Source: Pleodorina starrii (taxonomy: Eukaryota > Chlorophyta > Chlorophyceae > Chlamydomonadales > Volvocaceae). Taken from it: a stretch of 64,000 nucleotides of DNA. Shown in pieces: positions 26,101 to 38,134 of this stretch. The stretch is taken from contig BRXU01000009.1 in assembly GCA_030267565.1 (NCBI GenBank), positions 2,254,001 to 2,318,000 of the forward strand, read 5' to 3'. The notes beneath the pieces were generated by a model. The model was not told where the DNA came from and did not search any database. It saw only the letters and a list, made by a program, of their open reading frames with translations. How positions within the stretch are numbered: position 1 is the stretch's first letter; the number at the start of each line of letters is the position of its first letter. The position numbers and the translations under genes are program-made.

Positions 26101-29100
26101 ACGCCCCTCCCCCGCCGCTTTCCCGCCGCTCCACCTCCGCTTCTCTCCCCCCCGCTTCATTCCCCTCCTCGGCCGCCCCGCCCCGCCCGGCCTATACGTG
26201 GAAAACCCCCCGCAGGTGGCCACGCCATCGGCGGCCGCACCAACGACTTGTTCCTGCTGGACCTCGGTGCCTGGCAGTGGTCTCAGCCCGCCTTCTCAGG
26301 CACCGCACCCTCTCCCCGCCAGGTACAGACGTGCAGGTGCCGGTAACCGGTAACCGGTAGTGGGAGGGAGCGCCCGCCCGCGCGTGTAGGGAGCAGCACC
26401 CACGCTTCTGCCAGCCTGGACGTCTGTCAGCCTGTGTCCGATCCTGCCTGATCGGACTGCCATCCCCACCCCTCCCCTCCCCTCGCCTGTACCCCCACCC
26501 CCCCCCATCCCCCCGGGCTCCGCGGCCTGTACTTATAAATACCCCCCCCGCCCCCCCCTTTTCTTCCCTGGTCCAGGCCTGCGCGCTGTGTATCGGTCAC
26601 GGCAACCTGCTGTTCGTACACGGCGGCCGGAACAACTTTGTTCTGGAGGACCTGCACGTCATGGACTTTGTGGTGAGAGAGGGGGGGAGGGAGGGAGGCT
26701 GAGGGAGGGAGGGAGACACACACCGCGGGACGGGCGCTGTGACCGAATGCCGAAGCGAGTGGTGGCGGTGGTGGCGGTGGGGGTGGGGGGGAGTTAGGGG
26801 CAATGAGAACAATGGTGGTGGGGGTGGTGCTGGTGCTGGTGGTGGTTGGAAAGAGGGGGAAGGGACAGGATACCGGGGCGATGGAACGGGGGCGAGAATG
26901 GATCAGCTAACGGACCCAAGCACCCAGCAAGACTCGACAACGTTCTGTATCGCCCCTTGCCCCTCCCTCGCCCGCCGCGCCGGGTTGGGTCGGGTCGGGT
27001 CCGGCTGCTTCTCGCTTCGCCTCCCGCTCGCTCTCCTGCACCCCACCCCATTGCCTCACCCCAACCCCCCGCCCACGCCCACGCCCCGCCCTGTCCCGCC
27101 CCCCATTGCCCCCCACCCACCCCCAGACCAAGACCTGGACCGAGATCCCCTGCGAGGGGCGCTGCCCCCCTCCCCGCCACTCCCACCACATCCACGTGCA
27201 CCGGGACCACCTGTACCTGTTCGGGGGGCTGGACGAGCTGGGGGCGCAGTCCAACGCCATGTTCCGAGTGCACCTGCCGGGGGACCAGCAGGTGGGTGGG
27301 GAGGGGGCGGGCGGGGGGGGGGAGCCGGGGGGGGGTGACAAGAGTGCGTGCGTGTGTGTGTGTTGTTTGCTGGCTGTCTCCTGGGTTCCCTCCGTGTGTG
27401 TGTCTGTCCCCATTTGAGCAGCCAGCCGCCCCTTGTCCATTTGAGCGGCCGCGGCACACGTGCGGCGAGCACGTGTCAAGGGCGGCGCCTGTGGCCCCCC
27501 GCCTTGGCCCGCCGGCTTTCTGTTTGTTGCTGTGAAGTTTTGTTGTTTTGCTTTGTTGTTTTGTTGTTTTGTGCCAATGCTGAGTTGAAACCCTTAAAAC
27601 CCTCTAAGCCCTCAGTCACCTTCCGAGCCTTCCGGATCTCGCGCTCCCTTGTTCTGTCCCCTTCCTCTGTCACCCCCCTCCCCCCTCCCCCGCCCAGGAG
27701 ACGTACGCCACCGCCAAGCCCAAGTGGGTGGAGTGGGACAGCGAGCTGCCGTACAACAAGAACCGTACGGCCACGCTGTGGAACGGCACCATCTCCATCT
27801 ACCAGGTAACGCCGCGTGTCAGGATTCGGCCCGGGGACCCCGGGTTTGGTTTCGGATCCTGGCTCCGTTTTCTATTTTTTTGTGTCCGCGCTGATGGAGG
27901 CCACCGTGCGTACGGCTTCTTGGTTTGGGGGTGGCGGCGGGTGGGGGCGTCCCGGCAGCCTCCCGGCCCGAGTTCGAGTCCCGACGTCGCCAAACGTTGT
28001 TCCCAACGTTGCCCTCTATCATCGCTGCGTACCCTGTGCGTGTGTGTATGTGTGTGTGTGTGTTTGCTGCCATCCGCTGCTCTCCGCGTCTTTTCCCTCC
28101 TCCCTGGCTCGCAGCTGGGCAGCAACACGCTGGGCCGCGTCAACGACGACGACGCGGAGAAGGGGCTGGTGTTCTGGGACGTGTTCAAGACCGCCAAGCT
28201 GGAGGGGCTCAAGCCGCGACAGCTGGCGGAGGTGAGGGTTTTAGGGTTTTAGGGTCGGGGGGAGGGGGGAGGGAGGACGCGGGGCCGCCGCGCATGCCGG
28301 TCGGGGCGCAGTGCCCCCCTGGGTTACGGAGTTCCGGACACAGCGCCCGAGCCCACGTCACCGCCGGACCGGAGCGACGCAATCCGCGACCGGACGTATA
28401 CCGTAATTGACCATCCCGCCCCACGCGCGCCCCTGCCCCTGCGCCTGGGTTCCGGGTCCGTTCGTTCGCCAACGCCATCTCCGTCTCCGCTGCGGTATCT
28501 TCTTTTTACCCCACGCGCGCCCCTGCCCCGGGGGTCGCCCCCCCCCTTCCCAAACACACACACCCACAGGACGAGCTGCGGCCCAAGAACGCCAAGCGCA
28601 TGCGCGTGCAGCACACCATCAACACCGCCGGCAAGATGCCCCGAACGTTCACACAGCACACGGCGCACGAGGCGCGCGTGCTGCAGTACGTGCAGGTACG
28701 GATGTGCACTCGGCAGGCGCTGTCGGCGTCCGGGGGCCCAGGGCCGGGTCCGGGTCCGGGGCGACGTCATCTGCGGGGCCCGGGTGCTGCTTGGAGAGAG
28801 CTGTGGGGGGCTGTGAAGGGCTGTGGAGGGGCGGGAAGGGGCAGGAGGGGCGGGAAGAGGTCGCAGCCCTGCCCTCAAAAGCCCCGCCCTCGTAAACCTT
28901 GTCCTCACGAAGCCTGTGCTGCACCCCTCCCTCCCTCCCTCCCTCCCTCCCCCCTTCCCCCCCTCAGGACTTTCAGCGCATTTTCGAGGAGCTCTACCCC
29001 TACCGCCGGCCGCTGTACCTCAGCCCCCGCAACGAGTGCGGCGTGCCCAAGTTCGTGTGCACCTCGCTGCGCCCCAGCCAGCTGGTCTACACGGAGCTGT

Positions 29101-32100
29101 ACGACCTGGACGGCGCGGCGCAGTTCGTGGCGGATTTTTTGTCGTACGAGCCGCTGGAGGACCCGCTGGTACGGCGAGACCGAGACCAAGGGGGGAGAGG
29201 GAGGAGGGAGGGAGGGAGGGAGGGGGTGCTGTGCTGCGCTCTGGTCGCGCTTCACACAATCTCACACAGAAAGGTGGAGGGAGGGATAGAGGCGGAGGGA
29301 GGGACAGAGGCGGAGGAGGCCCGACCCGTGTGCGACAGCTCCCGACCTATCTGAGCAGTGTTGGTTAGGTTGGCTGTTGATGAGCGCGCACGGGGGTTTT
29401 GCCCATGGGTCCAACCTCGACCCATGGGCCCAGCCTCGACCCATGGGCCCTGCCTCGACCCATATGCCCAGCCTCGACCCATGGGCCCAGCCTCGACCCA
29501 TGGGCCCTGCCTCGACCCATGGGCCCAGCCTCGACCCATGGGCCCAGCCTCGACCCATGGGCCCAGCCTCGACCCATGGGCCCAGCCTCGACCCATGGGC
29601 CCAGCCTCGACCCATGGGCCCAGCCTCGACCCATGGGCCCAGCCTCGACCCATATGCCCAGCCTCGACCCATGGGCCCAGCCTCGACCCATATGCCCAGC
29701 CTCGACCCATGGGCCCAGCCTCGACCCATGGGCCCAGCCTCGACCCATGGGCCCAGCCTCGACCCATGGGCCCAGCCTCGACCTATGGGCCCAGCCTCGA
29801 CCCATGGGCCCAGCCTCAACCCATGGGCCCAGCCTCGACCCATGGGCCCAGCCTCGACCCATGGGCCCAGCCTCGACCCATGGGCCCAGCCTCGACCCAT
29901 GGGTCCAGCCTCGACCCATGGGCCCAGCCTCGACCCATATGCCCAGCCTCGACCCATGGGCCCAGCCTCGACCCATATGCCCAGCCTCGACCCATGGGCC
30001 CAGCCTGCGACCCATGGGCCCAGCCTCGACCCATATGCCCAGCCTCGACCCATGGGCCCAGCCTCGACCCATGGGCCCAGCCTCGACCCATGGGCCCAGC
30101 CTCGACCCATGGGTCCAGCCTCGACCCATGGGCCCAGCCTCGACCCATGGGTCCAGCCTCGACCCATGGGCCCAGCCTCGACCCATATGCCCAGCCTCGA
30201 CCCATGGGCCCAGCCTCGACCCATGGGCCCTGCCTCGACCCATGGGCCCAGCCTCGACCCATGGGCCCAGCCTCGACCCATGGGCCCAGCCTCGACCCAT
30301 GGGTCCAGCCTCGACCCATGGGTCCAGCCTCGACCCATGGGCCCAGCCTCAACCCATGGGCCCAGCCTCGACCCATGGGCCCAGCCTCAACCCATGGGCC
30401 CAGCGCGAACGATCGCGGACCCCTGCCCCTGCCCGGTGGCCCGGCGGCCTGGCCCCCCTCCCGTCCCGAGGCTACTGCTCTCCTCCCTCCTTGCCCTTTT
30501 TTCGCCCTCCTCCCCTCCCTTCTCCTCATATTTCCTTTTAGGTTGTTTCTCTCTACTCCCCCTTCCCTGTCCTCCTCCCCATTTCCCCTTTCACGCCCTC
30601 CTCCCTTGTCCCTTTCCCCTTTCCCTTATCCCCCCTCTTTTCTTCCGTTTCCCGTAGCACCCGCCCGACACGCTCCCCTCGCCCATGTCGGTCCTCGACT
30701 GGCGGGCGGGCGACTCATTCGACCTGGCTGTCGTACTCGCGTCGCTGCTGATCGGCGTCGGCTTCAACGCCTTTGTCGTCATGGGCTATGCGCCGTACGC
30801 TGTCGTACAGAACGACCAGCGCAACACCGTCTGTACGGTACTGGAGCGCGAGGCGCAGGGCGCGGCGGCGGCGGCGGGCGGCGCGGGCGGCAAGGTAAAT
30901 TAAAAATTAAAGGGATACAACGGCATATCTGTACAAACACCTTTTGTCTTATCCATTTTCCGCCCTCGCCCCTCGCCCCTCTCAATCCACACACTCGACA
31001 CGCCAGGCGGCTGGGTCTTGACTTAGGGTACAGTTTTTGACAATGGTGGAACGACACGACCGGGCTTCTGCCGGACGGCTATTGCTGCTGCTGCTCTTGC
31101 TGCTGCTGTACTGCATTCCGTACCGCTGCCGCTCTCACACACTCTCACACTCGCTCTCACACACTCCCTCGCTCACACACTCCCTCGCTCACACACTCCC
31201 TCGCTCACACACTCCCTCGCTCACACACTCCCTCGCTCACACACTCCCTCGCTCACACACTCCCTCGCTCACACACTCCCTCGCTCACACACTCCCTCGC
31301 TCACACACTCCCTCGCTCACACACTCCCTCGCTCACACACTCCCTCGCTCACACACTCCCTCGCTCACACACTCCCTCGCTCACACACTCCCTCGCTCAC
31401 ACACTCCCTCGCTCACACACTCCCTCGCTCACACACTCCCTCGCTCATACACTCCCTCGCTCACACACTCCCTCGCCCACACACACACGCACGCCTGCAG
31501 GGCGGCGCCGACGCAGCGGGCGGTCGCGGCGGCAGCGGTCGCGGCGGTGATCGGCGGACTCGCGAGAGCTCCACCACCAATCCGCCCATCCCGGCGGGGG
31601 CGCTGGCAGGTGCCGTACCCGAGCAGCGAGCCCCCCGCTACGTCATCAAACCGCTCGCCTCGCTGAAGAGCAAGGTCCTTCAGGTGCCGTACCTTCGAAC
31701 GGCCGGGAAGGGGGTGCCGTATAAAGAGAATTTCGCAGCGGAGAAGGAGACGGCGTTAGCGAACGGACCTAGAACGGGAAGGGGGACGGCGGGGTTGGGG
31801 GTCCGGGTGGGGTGGGGGGGGGTTGCAGTCGCGGTGAAGGGGAATGGCGGTAGCGGCTAACGGAGGGCCGGGGGTTGCGACAATGCGCTGCTGCTGGCTG
31901 TTGTTATCCTGCTAGGGCTCGCCCCCTCCCACAGCTTCCTATCTAACTCCCCACTACACACACGCACGCGCCACGCACGCACGCACATACACGCACACAC
32001 ACACAACGCGAACTGTGGGTAATGATGATCCTCCGAACTGTGGTGCCGTATGCCGTACTTGCACGGTGCCGTACCGCCACCACCATGCCGTACACCTCGC

Positions 32101-35100
32101 CGCAGGCCAAGGCGGAGGACCCGCGCGCCGCCGCTACCCCCGACCGCGCCGCCATCACCTCACCCGAGGCCGGAGCCGCCGGAGCCGACGAGGAGGGCGC
32201 CGGCATCGGCGACCCAATGGCTGCGGCGGCGGCCGACTCCGCCGCCGCAGGCGGCACCGCCGACGGCGCCGGCGGCGGCGGCGACGCCGACGACCCCGAT
32301 GCCGGGATTTGCAAGTTCGTGCACGCGTGGGTGATGGTGCTGCCGGGCAAGCGCGACGTGAGCGAGGCGATGTTCATCGAGCCGAGTACGGGCAGGAAGT
32401 ACCCGCTGACGGATTCGCCGTACAAGGGCATCGAGATGTTGTGGAACCACAGGAACTTCTGGGTGTGTTTGCAGCAGCCGCAGCCGCACAGCGACTCGCG
32501 CGCGGAACCCAAGTGAGGAGAGAGGAAGGGGAGGGGTGGTGTGAGGGTGGGGTGGGGAGGAGGATGGGATGGGGGTTGGGGGGAGGGAAGGAGGGTTATG
32601 GGGTAGGAAGGGACGAAGGGGAGAGGGGGAGGTTTGCGAGGAGAGGGGAACGGGAAGCGGAGCCCGAGTCTTGGCCCAGCGACCCCTCATTCCATGCATA
32701 CGTCCCTCCACCAGCCCACCCCCCTTGGGTTCAGGGTCCGTTCGCCAACGCCGTCCCCGTCCCTTCGCTGCGGTACCTTCGTTTTTACCCCCCCCCCCTC
32801 ACACACACACACTTCACACCCCCCTTCCCGTGCGGCCCCTCAGGGACATCTCCTACGACCTGAGCGACCCATCCAAGTGGGAGCCCGTGTTCGAGGAGCG
32901 GGGCATGCGGGTGAGGGCGGGCTTTTGGGGGGGGGGGGCGGCAGGGAGAGGGGAGAGGGGAGAGGGGCGGCAGGGAAAGGGGAGAGGGGAGAGGGGCACG
33001 AAATACGAGCCCGCAGCGAGGGGCAGGAGAAATAGGCACGGGGAAGCGGCAGGGGAAGCGGCAAGGGAGGGTGGCAGGGGCAGGCCTCTCTCACACACAC
33101 ACACGCCCGTTTCCACACACTCATACACACACGCCCGTCTCCACACCCACCCACACACACACAACACACGCCCCTTTCCTCGCCTCCTCGTAGAGCCGCA
33201 TCGAGGGCGCCACGGACGAGTCGGAGGTGGCGCGTGCCGAGGGCGGCAACAGCCGCGTCCACCGCAACGATTCGGTCCGCACCCCCGTCCCTGGACCGAT
33301 GGCGCTGGGCGGCAAGTCCAACAAGAGCAGTACCTCCTCAGCGCGTCTGCAGGGCGTCGGCGGCATGAGCGTCGCGCAGCGCATGGCGCAGCGCAACAAG
33401 CTCACCACACCGGGCGGCGGCGGCGGCGGGGGTGGCGGCGGCGGCGCGATGGACACGCCGCCGCGCACGGCCGACAGCCACGCGGGCGGCGGCGGCGGCG
33501 ACGGCGGGCTTGGGGATGACGGCGATGGTGTGGAGGCGGATGTGGTGCCGGACATGCCGCCCAGCTGGGTCCTCAAGCTGAGCATCCCCCGCGACGCCTT
33601 CGACATGCGCTGCCCGCGGGTGGGTCGGTGGGTTTGTGTGGGGTGACCCGTGGGTCGGTGGGTTAGGGTGGGGTGACCGGTGGGTCGGTGGGTTTGTGTG
33701 GGGTGACCCGTGGGTTGGGGTGGGGTGACCCGTGGGTCGGTGGGTCAGGGGTGGTGGTCATAATGGTGGTGAATGAGCACAACCGCTGTACAGGCCGTTG
33801 TGTCGTTGCGTCGTTTTTGGGGGCAGCAGCTGGGGGCTGCACAGCCCGCGGGTGCATTGGAGTGGAGTGGAGTGGAGATTGACCCGTGGGTCGGTGGGAA
33901 CTCGTGCACAGCGTAATGTCCCCCCCTCCCCCGCCCCGGCCCACCTCTCCTCTCCTCAGGGCTCCAAGACCACGCTGTACCGGCGCTGCCAGCACGAGAT
34001 CTTTGCGCGCTTCGGCGACTGCAGCCGCTGGGATGGAATGGTGGAGCGGCTGGTGCTGTACGCGGACGACGAGCGGACGGTGGTGGCGGAGATCCGGGAG
34101 ACGTTCACACGCCGCCGAGACAAGCTGCGGGAGCGGCGCGTCTACCCGCAAAAGGTGGGTGGGTGGGTGGGTGGGTGGGTGGGTGGGTGGGTGGGTGGGT
34201 GGGTGGGTGGGTGGGTGGGTGGGTGGGTGGGTGGGTGGGTGGGTGGGTGGGTGGGTGGGTGGGTGGGTGGGTGGGTGGGTGAGCCGGGAATGATGCCGGG
34301 AAGGATGTTATTGGACGCACGCACCCGACTCCGGCTCCTTTACGTTGCCCCTCCGCCTCTTCCCCCCTTCCCCCTCTTTCCTCCCCGCTCCTCCCCACTC
34401 ACACAGACCTGTTTGGTCCGTTCCCTCTTCCCACCTCCCACCACCCGGCCACCCGCTTCCCCCCCAACCCGCTGGCCCGCAGGACACCACTATTGAGCTG
34501 TTTGACCGCGGCAGCGCCTTTGCGCTCAAGGACATTCTCACCGTCAAGAACAGCCGCCGCGTGTTCAACTTTTACGCCGCGGCGCGCCTGGACGGCCTGG
34601 AGAAGCGGGAGGAGCTCGAGGTGAGAATGTACGATATGTACGACATATACGGCTGTCCGACTGTTTCTCCCCCTCTGCCCTCTCCCCCGCCATGTTTTTT
34701 TTAATCAAACAGACTGTATCTTTCCCCCTTTGCGCACCCTCTTTCTTTTTGGGGTTTCCGGGCTGTGTCTCTCCCTCATGCTTCTTACCAGACTCGCTCT
34801 CCCTCGCCCTCGCCTCAAATCTTCTGTGTTCTCCCCCTTTTGTCTCCTCGCCTGCCCTTATCTCCTCCCCTCCGCTCCCCTCCTGCCCTCCGCTCCCCGC
34901 TTGCCCCGCCTGCCCTCCTGCCCTCCCCTCCCCTCCTCCCTCCCCGCCTGCCCTTATCTCTGCCCTCTGCTCCCCCAGAACCTGAAGATCATGGAGCACT
35001 TTGTGGGCCGAGACGACCGACTGGTGTACCGCAGCGCCACGTACACGGAGGAGGCGGCGGCGTCGGCGGGCGGGGCGGGCGCCGAGGCGGCCAGCGAGAC

Positions 35101-38100
35101 AGACCCGGAGGAGTGAGTGTGTCGCGCACTGGCGGTCCTGCCGGCTCCGTTAATCAAACCGTAGAAGGACAGGGGGGACTTGCACGCACGCCCCGACCGA
35201 CACGGGTTGCGGTGCGGAGCGCGTTGCAGTGCGCCCCCGCTTGCACGTCCCCCCCCGCCCCCTTCTTGCTAACCGTCCTGCGTCCAGCAGCAGCAGCAGC
35301 AGCAGCATCTCCCCACAGAAAGCACAGCAGGCAGCAATGCGCGCAACCCACCACCACCTCCTCACCGCCCCACCACCACCGTCCCGCCACCACCGCCACT
35401 GCCCCCGCAGGGACGCCCTGCGCCGCACCCGCAAGTCCAGGGGGGCTCGCGGCGGCGACAAACGCATGCTGCCCATCCGCAAGATGACGGAGAAGTTCGG
35501 TCGCAACGCGGGTCTGGATGCGGACGCCGATGTGGCCAAGCGCGTGTACTACCTGACGGAGGGGCGCATGCGGGTGGACTACCACTTTGGGGCCAACCGC
35601 ATCACCAACTCTTCGCGCTCCTTCACGAAGGACGGCCAGTCGCAGATCGTGCAGGTGGGGAGGGGGTGGGGAGGGGGGTGGGGGCGTGTGCGTGTGGGTT
35701 AACTGTGTATGCATCCGGCGCGGCTGTGTGCGGTGCGGTGCCCTTTGCCCTTTGCGAGCGGTGCCCTCTGTGCCCTCTGTGCCCGGTGCCCCGTGTGGTC
35801 CGTTGTCTCATCCGGCGCTGTGCTGTGCTGTGCTGTGCTGTGCTGCGGCCCGCAGGTGGATCCCCTGGCTCCCCGGCCCCAGCCCGCAGCACTGCTGGAG
35901 GAGTACAGTGCGCTGCTGGTGGCGGAGAAGGACTGCCTGCAGGTGGGGGGAGGAGTGGGGGACACGAGGGGGGGAAGGGGGACAGGAGGGACGGGGGCAC
36001 GAGGGGGCAGGGGGGACGGGGGGACGAGGGGGCAGGGGGGCAGGGGGGACGGGGGCAGGGTGAATGAAACGGGGAAGCGCAGCGAAGTAGTCGAGGTGAC
36101 TGAGAGGATAGAGAGGAATGGAGGGAAGGGGAGGGGAGGAAAGGGGAGGGCTGTCGCTTCTACCTCTCAAGAAAAAGGGGAGGAAAGGGGAGGGGGAGAG
36201 GAGAGCCTGTCTGTGCTGCGCTGCGCTGCGCGTCCCACACTCCCACTGGAGCTCGTCTCGCAGCCCTTCTGCCGCCGCTGCGCCCCTGCCCAGCCCCCGC
36301 TCGCCGCCCTGCCTCCCCGCTTGCTGTCAATCTTGATTACCTCCCCTCCCCCTCCTCCCCGCGTGCATCTGCCGCACACCACCACCACCACCACCACCCA
36401 CAACAACGCCGCAGTCGGTTCGGGACAGCGAGTGGGAGATCAGCGAGATCACCCGCACGCGGACCAACCAGGAGCAGAACATCACGCTGGAAACGCCGTA
36501 CTACGACATTGTACGGATCAAGGCGGAGGAGAGCGAGGAGGTGCGGCGGCGGTGGCGGGGTTTGGGCCGGTTCGGGAGGCGGGGGAGGGGCAGGCCTGTG
36601 CTGGATAGTGCGTGTAGCGAGCGACCCCCCCCCCCATCGAGGCTTTACACAACCCCCGGCCGTCGCACCGTCATGGCGAGCTACGGTATGAGTACCGTAT
36701 GGTGGCAGCAGGGGGGAGAGCAGCCGCAGCCGCCTTGCCTTTTACTGCCGCTCCGCTCCCCTGCACGCGTGACCACGCGTGCGTCCCCACGTGCCGCGAC
36801 CGTCGCCCCGGTGGCCCTTGCCTGCCTGCCTGCCTGCCTGCCTGCTTGTCGGCCCAGGCCGAGCCAGACCGAAACACACCGAATCAGGCAGAATCAACCC
36901 AGACTAGATTAATAACGAATCGGGCCGAATCGGGCCGAATCAGACCTAGCCCAGCCGAGTGTAACCGCTTGTCCTGTTTGCCCCGGGGGTTTGCTTTGCG
37001 CGCCGACACGACGCGACTCGACAGGAGGAGGAGGAGGCTGCGGAGGCTGCGTACGACTACCTGTCTCCCTTCCTGCCCACGCTGTTGGGCACGCAGCAGC
37101 TCACACGCACCCAGGCGCTGGAGGTGCGGGAGAAGGCGCTCAAGGCGCTCAAGGACCGACTCATCGAGAGGGCGAACATCATACAGGTGGGGGGGGTGGG
37201 GGGGGAAGCGGGTGGCTGGGGAGGTGGGGAGGAGGGGCCGGGGGCTGGGGAGGTGGGGGCTTGGCCCGGGCTTTGGGCCCTCCGCGGAGGAGGGAGGGGA
37301 GGAAGGATTGGAGAGGAATGGGCCTTTGGTTGGGCGCTTGGGCCGGGTTGGGATCAGACGTGTAGCGGGCTGACTGCGGTATCGGGCTCTGCGTGTTTAG
37401 GGTGGGGGGAAGGAGGGGCGCGCGGCCGGGCTGGGCCGCTCCCAACGCCGTTGGCAAAGACGAAGGCGAAGACGGAGGCGCTCCCTTCCAATGCAAGCCG
37501 CCTCCTTCCACCGCCCATGCCCCTCACCCCGGCCCCTCGTCCCCCGGCCTTCCACCCTTTTTCAACCCAGCCCAACCCTCCCCTCCTGCCCCCTCTTCCT
37601 CTCCCCTCGCCCCCGCCCTCTTCCTTCTTTCCCCCTTGGGTGTCAGATTACGGCACCCCCTCGTCCCCCTGCTGATTGCCTCGCCTCGCTCGCTTTCCAA
37701 CCCGCCCCCTCCTGCTTGTCAGCTGCCCTCGTTAGATCCTTCATACATCAAACTTTACCCCTCCCTCCCTCCCTCCCTCCCTCCCTCCCTCCCTCCCTCC
37801 CTCCCTCCCTCCCTCCCTCCCGCCCTCCCTCCCGCCCTCCTCCCTCCCGCCCCAGGCCCGTCTGGACGAGGAGACCGCGGCGCTTGCGAAGCGGCAGCAG
37901 ACGTTCCACCGCGACCGCGACCAGATGACTGCCTCGGAGGAGGAGGAGTACGAGCGGCAGACGGAGGAGAGCATGTTCCGCATCCACATTCTGGAGCGCC
38001 GCCTGCGTCGCCACGAGGAGCAGGCTCTGCACAAGTACTACGAGCTGGATGCCAAGCTGAGGGGGGATGGCAGGCTGCAGGCGCTGCTCAACGTGTTCTG

Positions 38101-38101
38101 A
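20167..38101 (+). CDS. DRC7: Dynein regulatory complex subunit 7 (FAP50/CCDC135), LRR + kelch + transglutaminase-like (31 exons)
   Basis: A structural subunit of the nexin-dynein regulatory complex between axonemal doublets. Exons: 20167-20267, 20366-20452, 21063-21167, 22056-22140, 22635-22703, 23141-23311, 23661-23764, 24130-24244, 24775-24858, 24995-25128, 25557-25762, 26216-26322, 26577-26672, 27127-27291, 27698-27805, 28115-28231, 28570-28695, 28968-29168, 30658-30894, 31501-31683, 32106-32512, 32844-32910, 33194-33619, 33960-34154, 34483-34620, 34979-35112, 35411-35654, 35856-35942, 36415-36540, 37025-37186, 37856-38101. All phases agree: 4833 bases, 1610 residues. Seen: about seven leucine-rich repeats (residues 58-235); kelch repeats (about 300-543: HTLTQVGSMLLIFGG, LIVFGGRT, LYLFGG); a transglutaminase-like core (about 661-1002: LPSPMSVLDWRAGDSFDLA, VHAWVMVLPGK, FIEPSTGRKYP, WNHRNFWV); and a charged C-terminal coiled coil. 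The usual nucleophile position appears to be Ser (S747), so it is probably a pseudo-enzyme. A Gly/Ala-rich insert of about 120 residues sits between the S747 and H940 regions. The core matches animal CCDC135; the LRR/kelch half matches my memory of the Chlamydomonas protein. Confidence 0.94.
20949..21005 (+). repeat. Dispersed repeat A, copy 1
   Basis: Begins CCGGGTCCGTTCGCTGACG and ends CTGCGGTATCTTCTTTTTACC. It lies in the DRC7 intron just upstream of the exon at 21063, where its T-rich end adds to the pyrimidine-rich acceptor region. Confidence 0.8.
21690..21762. repeat. Tandem repeat of about 18 bases, CAACGAATGCGGGGCAGCG
   Basis: Four to five imperfect copies in the third DRC7 intron. 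No coding role is seen. Confidence 0.8.
26187..26205 (-). repeat. Dispersed repeat B, truncated inverted copy
   Basis: CCGGCCTATACGTGGAAAA is the reverse complement of the first half of repeat B. It lies directly upstream of the DRC7 acceptor at 26216. Confidence 0.6.
28452..28512 (+). repeat. Dispersed repeat A, copy 2
   Basis: The same block order as the 20949 copy: GGGTCCGTTCG, then CCGTCTCCGCTGCGGTATCT, then TCTTTTTACCCC. It lies in the DRC7 intron, 58 bases before the exon at 28570. A double TTTTAGGG run lies at 28236-28251 at the start of the same intron. Confidence 0.8.
29403..30404. repeat. 1-kb minisatellite, 19-bp unit CCTCGACCCATGGGCCCAG
   Basis: About 53 tandem copies fill most of the DRC7 intron between the exons at 28968-29168 and 30658-30894. 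Variant units carry CATATG in place of CATGGG, GGGTCC in place of GGGCCC, or CTGCC in place of CAGCC. One copy near 30007 has an extra base. The unit length is not a multiple of three, so no frame is interrupted and long artificial frames run across it on both strands. Confidence 0.97.
31131..31480. repeat. Minisatellite, 16-bp unit TCACACACTCCCTCGC
   Basis: About 20 near-perfect copies end about 20 bases before the DRC7 acceptor at 31501. The array thus lies in the pyrimidine-rich tract of that intron. Confidence 0.95.
31721..31769 (-). repeat. Dispersed repeat A, inverted copy
   Basis: Contains CGCAGCGGAGAAGGAGACGG followed by CGTTAGCGAACGGACC, the reverse complement of the 20949 copy. It starts about 40 bases after the DRC7 donor at 31684. 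Confidence 0.8.
32733..32790 (+). repeat. Dispersed repeat A, copy 4
   Basis: GGGTCCGTTCGCCAACGCCG, then a C-rich middle, then CGCTGCGGTACCTTCGTTTT. It lies about 55 bases before the DRC7 acceptor at 32844. Confidence 0.78.
34155..34281 (+). repeat. GTGG tetranucleotide array starting exactly at a splice donor
   Basis: About 31 units of GTGG begin with the GT of the donor that follows the DRC7 exon ending at 34154. The G-rich run is on the transcribed RNA sense and could form quadruplexes. Confidence 0.95.
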
Positions 38102-38134
38102 GCTGCTGCTGCTGCTGGGGGGGAGGAGGAGGAG

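Noticed and set aside
29262..31040. Very long overlapping open frames on both strands (300-560 codons)
   Set aside because: They consist of the 19-bp minisatellite, whose unit lacks stops in all frames. The region is an intron flanked by well-matched DRC7 exons.
29403..31480. CRISPR array
   Set aside because: The 19-bp and 16-bp units are head-to-tail without unique spacers, and the DNA is eukaryotic.
37759..37850. Coding Ser/Leu-Pro or Glu-Gly repeats
   Set aside because: This is a CCCT array forming the pyrimidine tract of the last DRC7 acceptor.
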